Source: Rehmannia glutinosa
Lineage: Eukaryota; Streptophyta; Magnoliopsida; Lamiales; Orobanchaceae
DNA length: 64,000 nt
NCBI GenBank assembly: GCA_016081115.2
Contig: JABTTQ020002614.1
Span: 124,001-188,000, forward strand
Direction: 5' to 3'
Shown: piece after piece, positions 42,829 to 54,184 of the stretch
How the letters are laid out: each line of letters starts with the position of its first letter
Numbering within the stretch: position 1 is the stretch's first letter
Program-made: the position numbers and the translations under genes
The notes under the pieces: model-generated
Seen by the model: the letters and a program-made list of their open reading frames with translations, nothing else
The model's database searches: none
Told to the model about the DNA's origin: nothing

Positions 42829-44214
42829 ATGGCACCTCCAAGAAATTCTACCGAACGAAATCCTCAAAAGAGGAGAAGGAGGCAAAGGGGAGAATCTTCT
42901 TCCAATCCCCAACAAAATGATATTCTACAAGGAGACTATCAAAATCGGCTTACGGAAGAGGAAATTGTCGAATTAAGAGCTGGGGTTTCAAAATCGAGCA
43001 TTCATTGGGACTCTAGTAAGTTATCACTCTTCTACGAGCCTCCCTCTAGAGCTAATAGATTTCGATTCTTAAATAAACTTGCGGAGGAACATTATGAGAA
43101 TATTGGATTGAATGATAAGAAAATTGCGTGCACTCGTATGGTTCGTTTTCAAGCATTTCATGATGAATTTCCGGATATTAGAGCTTATTTTGAAATTCAA
43201 GGATGGGTTTCATTTTGGGATAATCCGTGTTTGCATTATGATGACGAGCTTATAAAACTTTTTTATGCAAATATATGGATTGTTGATGCTACGGTAGATA
43301 ATCCGTTGGAACTTCACACTTTTGTTAATGGTAGGCATTTTTCATGGACATTGGCCGATATTTGTAATCACTTTAACGTGCCAAATGATGGAGTAGTCAA
43401 TGTGGATTGCGCTCATTGGGATGATAACATTTTAGGTATTTCACTAGATGATGTGAAAACCTTTTTAGGAGTATATCCCAGTGACATACTCGGCAATGCC
43501 GCCAAATTATCGGATTATATCTATCATTTGCTCCTATTGTGTTTGTGGAAAGGAAGTAAAACTTCCAAGTAATCTCGAACTCTTTCTCACCTATAAGATT
43601 GTTCGAGGAGAAAGAGTAAATTATGGGGCAATCTTTGTGTATTGCTTGTTGGAATCTAGAAAGCTCACCAAGAAAAATATACCTTGGGAAATTTGATTTG
43701 CCGACTTTTATATTTATCGGGATACCCGGAAAATGAAATGAATACCAAATTCGTCACAATGATTTTGATAATGCCAACATTCTATAAATGGTAAGAATGC
43801 GACGACATTTACCACGGGTTCCTACCAAAGCCGCTGGGGGCGTGCCCGACATCAACAACAACCTCGGGATGATTTCTTTAATGACAATGAGATTGAAAAT
43901 ATTGGTAGAGGTGAGTTTGTGAACAAAGAAATGATGAAGAGGAAAATGAAGAAGAAAATGTGGGAAATGAACAAGAAATTAGGGAGGAAGAAAATGAGGA
44001 AGGAGATGAAGACGAGTTGGATGTTGAAGATCTAAATCTCAAAGAGAGAATGGCCAAAGTGGAAAGAGAAACATTTAGAGATGTGGCCTCTCTTAGAAAA
44101 GAGCTCCGGGTTGTGAAAAAGGAAAATTCTAGTTTGAAAAAGTCAATTAGCAAATTGAAGAAATTCATCAAGGACCTCATTCCCGTAACTTGCTTCTCTT
44201 CGGACGAAGATTGA
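42829..44214 (+). pseudogene. Extra ORF: putative plant transposon protein domain plus coiled coil
   Basis: Clear ATG at 42829 (MAPPRNSTERNPQKRRRRQR, a basic Pro/Arg N-terminus). The domain then reads LTEEEIVELRAGVSKSSIHW, YFEIQGWVSFWDNPCLHYDD, LIKLFYANIWIVDATVDNP and VNGRHFSWTLADICNHFNVP. This order (R-W-x-x-F, then E-F-Y-A-N, then G-x-x-h-x-h) is what I know from the domain often called putative plant transposon protein. Frameshifts near 43560, 43690 and 43790 break the second half, which reads VKLPSNLELFLTYKIVRGER and ICRLLYLSGYPENEMNTKFV. An acidic, coiled-coil C-terminus (43960-44214, KERMAKVERETFRDVASLRK) ends before TGA at 44212-44214. Function unknown. Confidence 0.65.
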
Positions 44215-45473
44215 TGTCCCTCCCTTCCTTTACTTTCTAGCATTTTCATTAATGTTGCTTTGTATTTTTATGAACCTTTGTAAAACTCTTTTGTACTAAT
44301 GATATTTGCTTGTTGTCTTAAAAGGGTAAAAATTGCAAGTTGATAATGACTTGTGGATGATCATGGTATTGGTGGAGTATTCGATGGTAAAAATGCTCTA
44401 ATTTAAGCATTGTTTGATAATTGGTATGAAGTACTTGATGGTAAAAGTGCTTCTTTTAATACTTTGATCATTATGCTTAGTTGGATATGTTGGGACATTT
44501 GATATATCATACATGTATTGTTTAAGGCATGACTTATATTACTTGATGGATGCTCTTATTGTTGGCATTTGAAATGCTTTGATCCTTCTTAGCTTATATT
44601 ATCTCAATTGGGTTGAACCCTTGAAAATCTACCTTGTTGAGCCTCTTATTTGATGAATTAATATTGCATATGTTGCATATGATCTTATTGAGCTTTGGAA
44701 TGAGCTTGATTGATGATGTTATGAAAATTTTTGGCTTGAAACTTTTACAAGGACTTTATATAACCTCTTTTATTTTTCACACACAAGGTGTTCGATGAGA
44801 TGTCGCTATGAAACTTTCAACTTCTACATGATTCTCTTGCTTCAAAATGTCTTAAAATCTTTTTAAAATCATGTTTTTAGCTAACTTATGAGATTATGGA
44901 TCTCTTATGTTATAATTCTCCCATTTTCCTTGGACTTTAAGTATAAATTGCTCGATGGTTGATAAACCGTCTCGTTTGCGCACTTTGATATATTTATATG
45001 ATATTTTTATCATCCTAACATTCTTTTTGATGATTCCAAAGGGGAGAAACATGATATTGACTCATTAGCTCAAAGAAGCTAATAAAAGCTTGTCATAAAA
45101 GCTATAAGCTATGGCTCATAAAAGCCATAAGTTGTGATTTGTTTTTAGTTCAATTGTTGCTTGATGGACTTATATAATTGTTTAATGATATTTTGTGACA
45201 GGGGGAGCTTATAAGCTCTTGAACAAATTGTAAAAGCTAAAGCTTTTAGCTTATGGAAAATTTGCTTTTACATTATTCTTGATATGCTTGTTGATAGGGG
45301 GAGCTTGTGCTTATTATTGAATATATTTACTCCTACTTGGTTGTTTTAATATTTTTGGAAATTTTGGTTGCTTCCAAACGGTAAAAAGTTTTTACCGGAA
45401 AATCATTTCTAAAATTGTTCTCCCAATTTGTGTAAAAATTGTTTTGGTTTGTAATCATCAAAAAGGGGGAGAT
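44215..45473. other. Long 3' untranslated region of the retrotransposon
   Basis: T-rich, with GATGGTAAAAATGCT-type repeats (44380-44450) and AAAGCTATAAGCT/AAAGCCATAAG repeats (45080-45250). Three GGGGGAG purine tracts occur at about 45201, 45297 and 45465; the last is the polypurine tract. Confidence 0.6.
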
Positions 45474-46923
45474 TGTTTGATACATGTTTTTATCTTAATT
45501 TTGATGATTTTATTTTGTCACCAAAACAATGTTTTTAAAGGTTGTCCAAATACTCCTAAATGATTTAAAATGGTTTTAATATTTTAGGAGTATTTCCTCA
45601 AGTTTATAATAATGGACAACACTTTTAATGATTTTATGTCAATGGGCTTTTACTCCTAAACAAGATTTCTAAATGTTGTCTAAATACTCCCGATTGGTTT
45701 AAAATGTTTTTACTAAATTTTCGGAGTATTTCTTGAGTTTTATTTTCGACAAAAATTGGACAACATTTTTCTCTTGGTTTGGTCGCCCCCTATAGGGCAA
45801 CCCGTGCATCGAAGATGATTTTTGAAACAGAAAAAATGAGACGGAAGGAAAACCAGCGAAGTCGTCGGCCGTCGGGCCGAGGCGTCGGCCACTGCAAGTT
45901 GGCGATGAAACAGATTGATTTTTTCCAACAAAATAGATGAGGGGGACCGGTTGAGACAGGGCCGACCGGTCGAATCCTATGTCGGCCTGGTCGCCTGCTG
46001 AAATTTTCAAAGTGTTCTTAATTCTCTTATTTTAAATGCGACCGGTCGCCTGTGTATTCGACAAAAAAATATGACCGTTTGACAAAACAGACACATTTCC
46101 TTAAATTGTGGGATTGATTTCTAATGACTATATTCTTGATTTTAATTGTATTTTTCAGTAGATTTTCAATCCCCAAGAGGAGCCTATGCTTGATCAATCA
46201 TCTCCTATAAATAGAGGAAGTTTTGGAGCAACCAAAACAACAATTGAGATACAACACAACAAGATACACTTCAAGCATATACTTGGTCTTTCATTGTTAT
46301 TATTCTTGTTGTAAATTTGCCTAGCTTATCACTTTCACATCTTTGAGGTCTAGGCTATTCTTGATTACACTTTGCACTCAAATTGTATTATTCATTATTG
46401 AGTTGTAATCTTGATTTTTGGTTATCATTCAAACACAAGATATCCTTGTGAGTGTTCTTGTGGTAAGAACACACTTGGATGATCTAGGTGATAGGTGCAA
46501 GAAGATTGTGGTGATCTTCTTATTGAGGTGTTGAAGAATTTGGTATTCTTCAAGGTTGAAGATTGTGGTAATCTTCACAAGGTGCCGTTGGAGATTGTGG
46601 TAATCTTCAAGAAGAGATTGTGGTAATCTCAAAGGTGGTGTTGAAGAAGAGTGTGAAGCTCTTCAAGGTGTTGTAAGTTGAATTTGTATTAATTTTGGTA
46701 ATTAATAAAATTCTTTTTCTTTGAAATCCATCCGGATATCTTTGGGGTGGTAGAGGATTAGGCCCTAGGTGGGTTGAACCTCTTTAAATCGAAGTATGTT
46801 GTTTACATTCCGCACCTTTATTATTGTGTTTGAGCATTCGGTTGTAAAAAGAGGGCTAAATCGAAAAGATGGAGATAATCTATTCACCCCCCCTCTAGAT
46901 TATCGTAGCCGCTTGGACTTACA
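45474..46923 (+). repeat. 3' LTR of the non-autonomous copia-like element
   Basis: Nearly identical to 39039-40487 outside the CCGG-rich stretch at 45770-46060, where most differences lie. TATA box at 46206-46213. Confidence 0.95.
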
Positions 46924-47360
46924 AAATGCACATGCAATAAGATTGTACTACACAAGCAACATAATTACCTTACATAAGCAAAGAATTTAAAAGTCATATT
47001 CAACAAACTGGTACTACATAAGCAACAAATATGAACTACACATGCATGTCAAAAACAGTTGTTGAGTTAAATTCAACAATTGAACCAACTTGTCTTACAT
47101 TAGCAATAATTCTGAACTACATATGCAACAAGATTGTACTATACAAGCAACAACTTGTATTACACAAGCAACATGACATCCTTAAATAATCAAGACTTTA
47201 AAAGTTACATGCAACAAACTTGGGTTACACAAGCAATAAATCTAAACTACACATGCATGACAAACCCTTTTTAAAATCAACAGGAAACAAACTTGTACTA
47301 CATCAGCAGTAAATATAAACTACAAAAGCAAAAGCAGTTAACTAAAATAAGCAATAATTG
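46924..47360 (-). repeat. Dispersed word TACATAAGCAA (second block, MULE c resumes)
   Basis: ACACAAGCAAC, ACATAAGCAAAG, ACATAAGCAACAA, TACACAAGCAATAAATC and similar words recur about every 30-45 bp, as at 36290-37440. Confidence 0.8.
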
Positions 47361-47461
47361 ATTACCTCATTACTCAAACTACCAGGATGGTAGCTTCGCC
47401 TTCAATGAAGGTCTCTCCGTAATACACGGTAGATCCCAGGATAAAACCTCAACTCCGAGCT

Positions 47462-48206
47462 CTAGTTGCAATGGTTGGTCAACAAACCCTTTCCCAAACA
47501 ACCTCTATCTAACTCCCTCGTTGTTATATCTCTCAATATCTCTATAGTCCAAAAACAAAGACTCGATGACCTCCTAGGAACATCACGGGTGTAAAAATAA
47601 CTTTGTCCATATAAAGAACTCGCAATGAAAGGAGAAAAACAATTAAAACTACACATACAACTATAAAAATAACTATAAACTGAAACTTAACTTACAACTA
47701 GAAAAACAACAATGGGCTTTTTTTTTTTTTTTTTTCTCGCTAATTCCCCATTTATCCTTCTTTGGCAACTAGAGTATTCAATGTATACTCACACCAATTC
47801 AATTTACGGAAGCTACTTGACATCCTCCAGGCTTTTCATTATAAGTGGATTTACATATCCACACGAATTGTTCCCGATCACCAAACAATCATCCAAGACA
47901 GCAAAATGTCTCTTAAACCAAACACCACCGTCTTTGCAACCACTCATCTGCTCGCATACTTCACCGGCTGTAATGTTATTGTTCGCCTTTGCAAAAAACC
48001 TTGCCACAGTTTGAGTAGATGGCACTCACCATCTGATCTAAATTTTTTTTTTTTTTTTGATATTGATAGGGCCATTTGGGAAACCAAGAAGGCATTGTAC
48101 ATCACTCACATCAATGTGGATTGATTTCCCATCTGCCCATCTCAACTCACAACTAGGTGGATCAAAGTGTTCCACCAACCAGTATACCAGCTCAGAGGGG
48201 AGGATC
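47462..48206 (-). pseudogene. Ulp1-type gene of MULE c, N-terminal exons
   Basis: 48206-48056 encodes LPSELVYWLVEHFDPPSC then DVSDVQCLLGFPNGPINI. After an 18-bp A run that shifts the frame, 48020-47813 gives CEQMSGCKDGGVWFKRHFAV and NNSCGYVNPLIMKSLEDVK. 47640-47462 gives DVPRRSSSLCFWTIEILRDI. These are the conserved N-terminal blocks of plant Ulp1-bearing MULE proteins. The plus-strand exon at 1826-1954 encodes the block that normally comes just before them. The protease half lies beyond the retrotransposon at 38990-36872. Confidence 0.65.
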
Positions 48207-48227
48207 AACCAATATCAGAAAATAGAT

Positions 48228-48596
48228 ATGGAGCTGCTGCAACATTTTCACAAGAATGAAATTTCCAGACTCGAGAACAACATGAATGAGAAATTCAGTC
48301 TCCTCATGGTTGAAATGAAGATCGTATCAGCCGAGTCCAAGGCCACACGCTCAGAATATCGAACAGTGTATGATGCAGCAGACTCCAAACACAACTCAAC
48401 TATCAGCAGACTGGACTTTATCCTCGGAGGTATGTTCCCTGGGATACCTCTCTCCTTTGGTGATGATGCCAAAAATGGGGAAGAGGAGTCCCTTAAGGGA
48501 TTGAAAGAAGAAAAATTGAAGGATAGTTTTCAACTATGCAGTTCCAATAGTTATATGCATCGTTTAATAAGTATCTATGCATTATTGTCTTCATAA
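48228..48596 (+). other. Coiled-coil ORF inside MULE c, possibly captured
   Basis: 122 codons from ATG 48228 (MELLQHFHKNEISRLENNMN), with heptad-like spacing up to HNSTISRLDFILGG, then an acidic segment (KNGEEESLKGLKEEKLKD). It is on the opposite strand to the adjacent Ulp1 exon. No domain recognised. It might be captured host sequence or the antisense of an unrecognised Ulp1 5' exon. Confidence 0.35.
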
Positions 48597-48599
48597 AAA

Positions 48600-50033
48600 C
48601 TACAGTTTTAAGAGTTTATTGTTAGTGGTCTGGTTCGAGTTCTCCATCGGTATCTAATTCGTCAACGTTGGCTCTGGAAGGTTCTTATATATTTAATAGT
48701 GTTTTCATCGTTTAGAATTGATGTCATCTTCTTCCTCCAATTTTATGATTCTCTCTGTAACTGCAAAAATCATCATTGGTGGTGAGAAGAAGAAATTCAA
48801 TGATTTTTCAAAAAATAGCGTGTGTTTAAGAGGCGTGATCCTTATGCTGGGCAACAAAATCTTCATGATTGACTGATTTCCATATTGTAACTGCTTCTGT
48901 ATTTTGTATTTTTACATTGATACCATTTTGTTGATTAAATTAATTATTTAATGTAATATTTATCTATTTAATCGTAGCCACTGATTAATATGTGGAAATA
49001 CTGAAATGAGTCTACACTGTCTCACCATTTTGTAACTACTTGTCATTAAGGACAATATAATAGTTTTCATTTCAACAATTTTTTTTATGGGGATTATAAT
49101 TGTATTTGCCTTATTAATGGTGCGATAATAGGGTAATTTTTTTTTTTGGGATCCAACATAGTTAGTGTTTTTTTGCTACTAAGATGGCTCTTAGATAATG
49201 CATAATTAATTTTTTTATTGTATTATTTTATGACATATATTGGTAAAATGTAAAAACCATAAGGGTGGGTAGGGAGTACGTATACTTAGTTATTTTTTGT
49301 TGCATTATTTATGACACTTATTGCGTAGTTGGTTATAATGTACTGCATATTTAGTTTTTTACATTACATAGATAACTTATAGACAATGCATATTTACTTG
49401 ATTTTTCTTGCATAATTTATGACACTTATCGCATGCATAGTTGGTATAATGTCTTTGCATATTTATTTTTTTTATCTTTGGATAGACAACTTCTAGACAA
49501 TGTATAGTTTTCAACTATACATCTTATAGTTATTTATGCATTATTCCTAAAGAATATGCACCATCTCCAATTCGAAAAATTACAGTATGAAGAGTTTGAG
49601 ATGAAGATACAAGTTTCGAATTCTCCATTGTTGCAACCTTCCACCATGTTGGCGATTGGGCTTTCTTGTGGAGTGGTTAACGTAGCATCATTTTCAATAG
49701 AATTCATGTCTTTCCACAAAATTTTTTTGTAATTTTATTTCTTGAGCGCGTGATGCTCTTGAACGATTGAGAATTTTTCTGTTGTTTTGGAGTGACGACT
49801 GTTGTAGGACATTTTTATGGAATTGTGGATAATAATTGATTCTCTCTTTAATTGTGTAACATTTTTAATATGATTAGTTGTCAATTGGTTTTACCTTATT
49901 ACCTTTTTTGGCTTAAATTAATTATTTAATGATAATTTTGTTCAACTAATCACAAACATTCAATGATTTATGATAATACTGAGATCAATCCCTACAGTTT
50001 TACCATATATAGTGGTCTCATTAGATCCGATCC
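48600..50033. repeat. Right subterminal region of MULE c, related to MULE a
   Basis: Two blocks (48890-49040 and 49840-50033) both end like MULE termini (GAGTCTACACTGTCTCACCA and AGTGGTCTCATTAGATCCG). The stretch from 49090 shares TTAGATAATGCA, ATGACA.TTATTG and TAATGTACTGCATATTTAG words with 30690-30790. No gene. Confidence 0.6.
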
Positions 50034-50613
50034 ATATATAGATAATATGTGAATCAGAATAATGACAACTTATTATATTTCTAAAAACTTCTGATCAGAA
50101 AAACAGTCTGGGACGAAACATACATCCAACCCCACCAAATTTTTGACAAAAAGTAGTATATGAAATAAATTGGAATAATTGAACTAAAATCTCAGATTAC
50201 AGAGATGTCTTTTGCACTGTCATTTTACGAAGTCTTGGTCAATTAAACATGTCTTGTTTTAAACAAAAGGTGCACCGTCATTATAAATAATATAAAACCA
50301 GCAGGTGCATTATTAATTTTCTTTTTCTTTCTTTTTTTGGCAACTATTGAGACATAATATTTTTCTTTCCTATTCATTGAGACGCCAATTTTGACTGGAA
50401 ATTGGTGATTCTATATAGATATATAATATTTAAATAGGACGGAGCCAAAATTAGACTTTGGGGGCAAATTGAATATTTTTACTAGGACAGTAGAGACAGA
50501 TATATTTAATCACATGAAAGATAATTTTATTATTTAAAAAATATTTACTTTGGAAAAAGTTATAATAGCGTTGTATATTTGTATATGAATTTTCTATGGC
50601 ATATTGTTAAACA
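50034..50613. other. AT-rich spacer, no gene seen
   Basis: No recognised ORF or repeat boundary. Confidence 0.45.
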
Positions 50614-50621
50614 CTTTAATA

Positions 50622-51184
50622 TAGGGCTGCAATAGAACCGAGTAGAGCCAAATAAAAGCTTTTTTTGAGAGTTTGAGCTTGACTTGTTTATTATTGAGTC
50701 TCAGCTCGAGCTTCATTTATCGAATATATTGATGATTCACAAGGTTTTCAAACTTAATCAGTATAAACAAATTTAGTAAATATCAATTTTAAAATCGAAT
50801 TATTCTTCGATTTATAACAAAATAAAAATTATATATTTCTAAAATGCATCATATGTCTACATCAAGTCTATAAGTTTATTCAAACAAATAAGTTTATTAA
50901 TTTATATGTTTCTATATTTATCATAAGGAAACATATAAACATTAAATTAAAGTCCAACTATAAGTTTAAATTATATGAGCTATACGAGCTTACTAACGAG
51001 TCTGCTCACGAGCTTAATTAGTAAAAAGTCTGCTAACGAGCATGTTTTTGAGTTAACGAGCGAATATCATTAAACTTGAGTTTGGTTCATTTATTTTAAA
51101 AAATCTTATTAAACGAGCTCATACGATCTTTTATCGAGTCGAGCTCCAAATAATTCATGGGCGAACCGTGTATTTGCAGCCTTA
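50622..51184. mobile_element. hAT-type MITE, TSD CTTTAATA/CTCTAATA
   Basis: Starts TAGGGCTGCAATAGAACCG and ends CGTGTATTTGCAGCCTTA, an imperfect TIR. The 8-bp flanks 50614-50621 and 51185-51192 differ at one base. Arms carry GAGCTCGA / GAGCTTACTAACGAG words in opposite senses. No ORF, 563 bp. Confidence 0.75.
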
Positions 51185-51192
51185 CTCTAATA

Positions 51193-51862
51193 AATTATTC
51201 TCTCTCCATATATAAAACTATAAACACAATGTTTATAATCAGAAATGCGGTGCTTGGAAGTTGGATGATCAGTCATGATCTCTTGTTGCACTACATCATC
51301 AATCACAAAGAATATTATAATTATTAATAAGAAAATACTGCATAAATTAAATTATCAGAACTCATCAGATATACACTTCAAAGTCAAACCTGTGAACCCT
51401 ACGACCTGATTCCACTTAATTTCACAAAAAAATAATCAATTAATTGCTATTTAATATTTGGAAATTTAATTAATCTGGGATGATGCCATGATGGTGCCAC
51501 CAAATTTCATGCATTGTGTACTAACCTATAAATATAATAAAAAAATTGACTTCTGAACATACATTTCTTAAAATCATCATATGACGAATAATACGATCCA
51601 TCAATATGAAAGGCTTTCTTCAATGGATATATTCTTATTTGATGCTCCAATATTGTAGCAAGGCCAGGTCCATGCTTCTGCACCTTTGAGGGTGTTTCGG
51701 ATATGCTTAATTATATTATATAGGACATTTTTAAAGTTTATATTTTATTAGATCATATATTATTAAGGGCAACTTTAATTGAGGGAAGTAAGTTGTTCTG
51801 GCAAGTCAGGGAGGATAAATGAGACATACAACCAAGTTCGGGGTGTTATTGTATTTTGCCCT
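51193..51862. other. Spacer, no gene seen
   Basis: AT-rich sequence without an ORF or element boundary that I can support. Confidence 0.45.
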
Positions 51863-53050
51863 TGTCACGCCCCAATTTAGTACCCAATAAAATAGAATAT
51901 CATCCAATATGGTACAATCGAAATATTCAAATTTAGGCTTACCAAGTGTTACTATCTAACTATAAACAACTAAAAACCAATAAATACAGCGAGAGTCTAT
52001 AACTTATTACATACAAATAATAATAAAGTTGTAACTCACCTAACTATTACAAGATAAAATAGTTACAAGGTTCAAGTGTCGATGGATAAGTCCTTCAAAA
52101 GGAATCTGCTAGGTCGAGTCAATCCTTGTATGGAAGTCTCATCGATCTCAAAATGTTCGGTCTCTGAAAAGTTTTATAAAATCGTGGGGTGAGCTAAATG
52201 AGCTCAGTAGGTTGGGGTAGGGGAATGCAGCATTGAAAAGCTAAAATATTTTCTTTATGGTTGAGAGTACTTAGTGTGCCAAAAATTATTCATGTATGCA
52301 GGACAATGGTGCACAAACGATTCATTAATTTTATGATGCTAGCAGTGATGCAATACATATTGCACAACAGTTAGTCAAGTACAGTAAATATTTTTCTTTT
52401 CAGATGGTAATAATATCTAAATCTTTAAAACCAATAGTAGATATATCGTTTTAAAATAAATTCGTTTTGATAAAAGCAATACCAATCAATCGTCACTGAA
52501 ACAAGAAACGTAGGATCAATGTTGATCGGACACGATCTGTCCGTTCTCCTTATTGCTCCCAAGAATATTTGGTCAAGCCCGATCACCTTATCCCTCCCAC
52601 TAGGCTCGACGTCTCTTTAGCTATGGGCTTTTGCCCGCAGATCGTCATATTCATGAATATACCGTTTCTACGACCTAAGTTCGCCGCCGTCTGCGGCCCG
52701 AGGCCGAAAGTGGGAGTAGGTAAATGGGTAGTCAAACAGGGATCACATGCAGTTTGTTCGATCCATTGTCTAACCTACCCACACCGCAATGGACTCAGTC
52801 AGTCAATAAATTTGTCAAAATGACATTTATTTGCCCAAAGGCCAAGTCAAACAGTTACAAGAGTTAAAATGCAAATGAAAATGTAAATTCAAACCATGAA
52901 TGGTACAATTTATATTTTCTTTACAACTAAATTATTTTGAAAATGGCGTATACCGTGAAATCATGAAATAGTTTAATGTTGTGATGTTAATGAAACAGCT
53001 AATGTCGTGAAATTTATGAAATTAAAAACAAACCCATTTTTCTTTAGAAA
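51863..53050 (-). repeat. Ty3-like LTR remnant in reverse orientation
   Basis: Begins TGTCACGCCCCAATTTAG, the reverse complement of the GGGGCGTGACA end shared with the LTR at 54185-58389. 52500-52800 is GC-richer, with GGCTTTTGCCCGCAGATCG and GTTCGCCGCCGTCTGCGG. No partner LTR or internal domain is nearby. The far border is uncertain. Confidence 0.4.
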
Positions 53051-54184
53051 AATGATATTTTGCCCACCTTTGATTCCAATGTCGCCTTAATGATGTACAT
53101 GATGAAAATCCTAATTGTTGGGCTCGATCTCGTCTCCTACACTTTTATCAGTTTTTATGATTAGGCATCGACATCAATTTTCTACGAAATCTATGGTGAT
53201 TATCTGATATTGATTTTAACCATCTAATCTATAGATCTTTAAGGAAATATAATCCCGTACAACAATATATAACCTAGCATATTAGTCATTGGTTATTCCA
53301 ATCTATTAAACCTTATTAACTACTAGTAATAAGAATATATATTCCCTCAAAAAAAAAAAAATGTAATAAGAATATATAAGTCTAGCATTTATGTGTATTT
53401 TTATATGTACACTGTTCTTTTATGAAATAGTTGAAGCTAACGATTTCATTTGCCTCAATTGTTCTTTAACTAACAAATTATTTAAAGGTTGGTATTTTTA
53501 ATTCTGAACTATGTTTCTTCTTTAAAGTTCTAGGCATCCATTTCCAAGAGGTTGAAGAAAATCACTCACCAAGGATCACAACTTCCAGTTTTCTGTCAAG
53601 TTGAATAGATGCAGCTAGTTTGGATGGAAGTTTAATTCTATACGAATTCCACCTGGATATCTCTCAAATTTCTTTCCTGATACTTCTATAACACCCAGCT
53701 GCAAATTTAAAAAGACATTTCATATATATAATCATATTATTTTACATCTCCAATATTCAAACTACCATAACCTTACCGATTGAAATTATCGGGATAAAAT
53801 CAGCTGTCTCTTTCTTCTACCTTCTCCTTTGTTCATTTCTTGAGATCACACACACATCTTTTCACTCATTCCTCTAAATATCAGTATATACCTTAAGCAA
53901 TCTTCAATCAATTTGTAGTCAATAGACGCCTGTTTATACCAGGCTTCTTCTATCTAATTTCATGGCTTTTTCAGAAGATTCACTTGCCCTTCTTTCTTTT
54001 CATCTTATTTTGTTTTCCCGATCAAGTAGTCGAAATCATTAAATAATAACTGCCCCTTAATTTTTACAGTAATGAAATGTTGAGGTGAGGACGAGCTAAG
54101 GGGAAGATTAGGGAAACATGAAACTCTTAATTGATGAAAAGTAATAGGCTGTCATCCCTCTTATTAGCTACGTGGCAGCATATT
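53051..54184. other. Intergenic with one exon-like patch
   Basis: On the minus strand 53652-53570 is open as WNSYRIKLPSKLAASIQLDR plus KLEVVILGE. It is bounded by an acceptor-like CCAG and a donor-like GGTGAGT. No family recognised. The rest is AT-rich and featureless. Confidence 0.25.

Larger units (their letters stand above)
39034..46928 (+). mobile_element. Non-autonomous copia-like LTR retrotransposon (gag plus an extra ORF, no pol)
   Basis: LTRs at 39039-40487 (1449 bp) and 45474-46923 (1450 bp) start TGTTTGATACATG and end CTTGGACTTACA. The flanks AACTG and AAATG (39034-39038, 46924-46928) are a TSD with one mismatch. The primer site TGGTATCAAAGCC is at 40490, and the polypurine tract AAAAAGGGGGAGAT precedes 45474. 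The 5-kb interior has a copia UBN2-like gag, a basic repeat region and one further ORF, but no protease, integrase, RT or RNase H. It would depend on a partner element. It lies inside the Ulp1 gene of MULE c. Confidence 0.92.
32982..50033. mobile_element. Large MULE c: FAR1/MULE transposase plus Ulp1 protease gene, interrupted by an LTR retrotransposon
   Basis: The left end GGAGGGGTTATATGAGACCACC then GGGTGAG matches the reverse complement of the right end (GGATCGGATCTAATGAGACC) within TA-rich flanks. Inside, a transposase gene (33933-36231, plus) and a Ulp1-type cysteine protease gene (48206-36872, minus) point at each other. This is the layout of Kaonashi-type MULEs. A 7.9-kb retrotransposon (39039-46923) has split the Ulp1 gene. 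Both genes are frameshifted, so the element looks dead. The right part (49060-50033) resembles MULE a, so a smaller nested MULE cannot be excluded. Confidence 0.65.
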
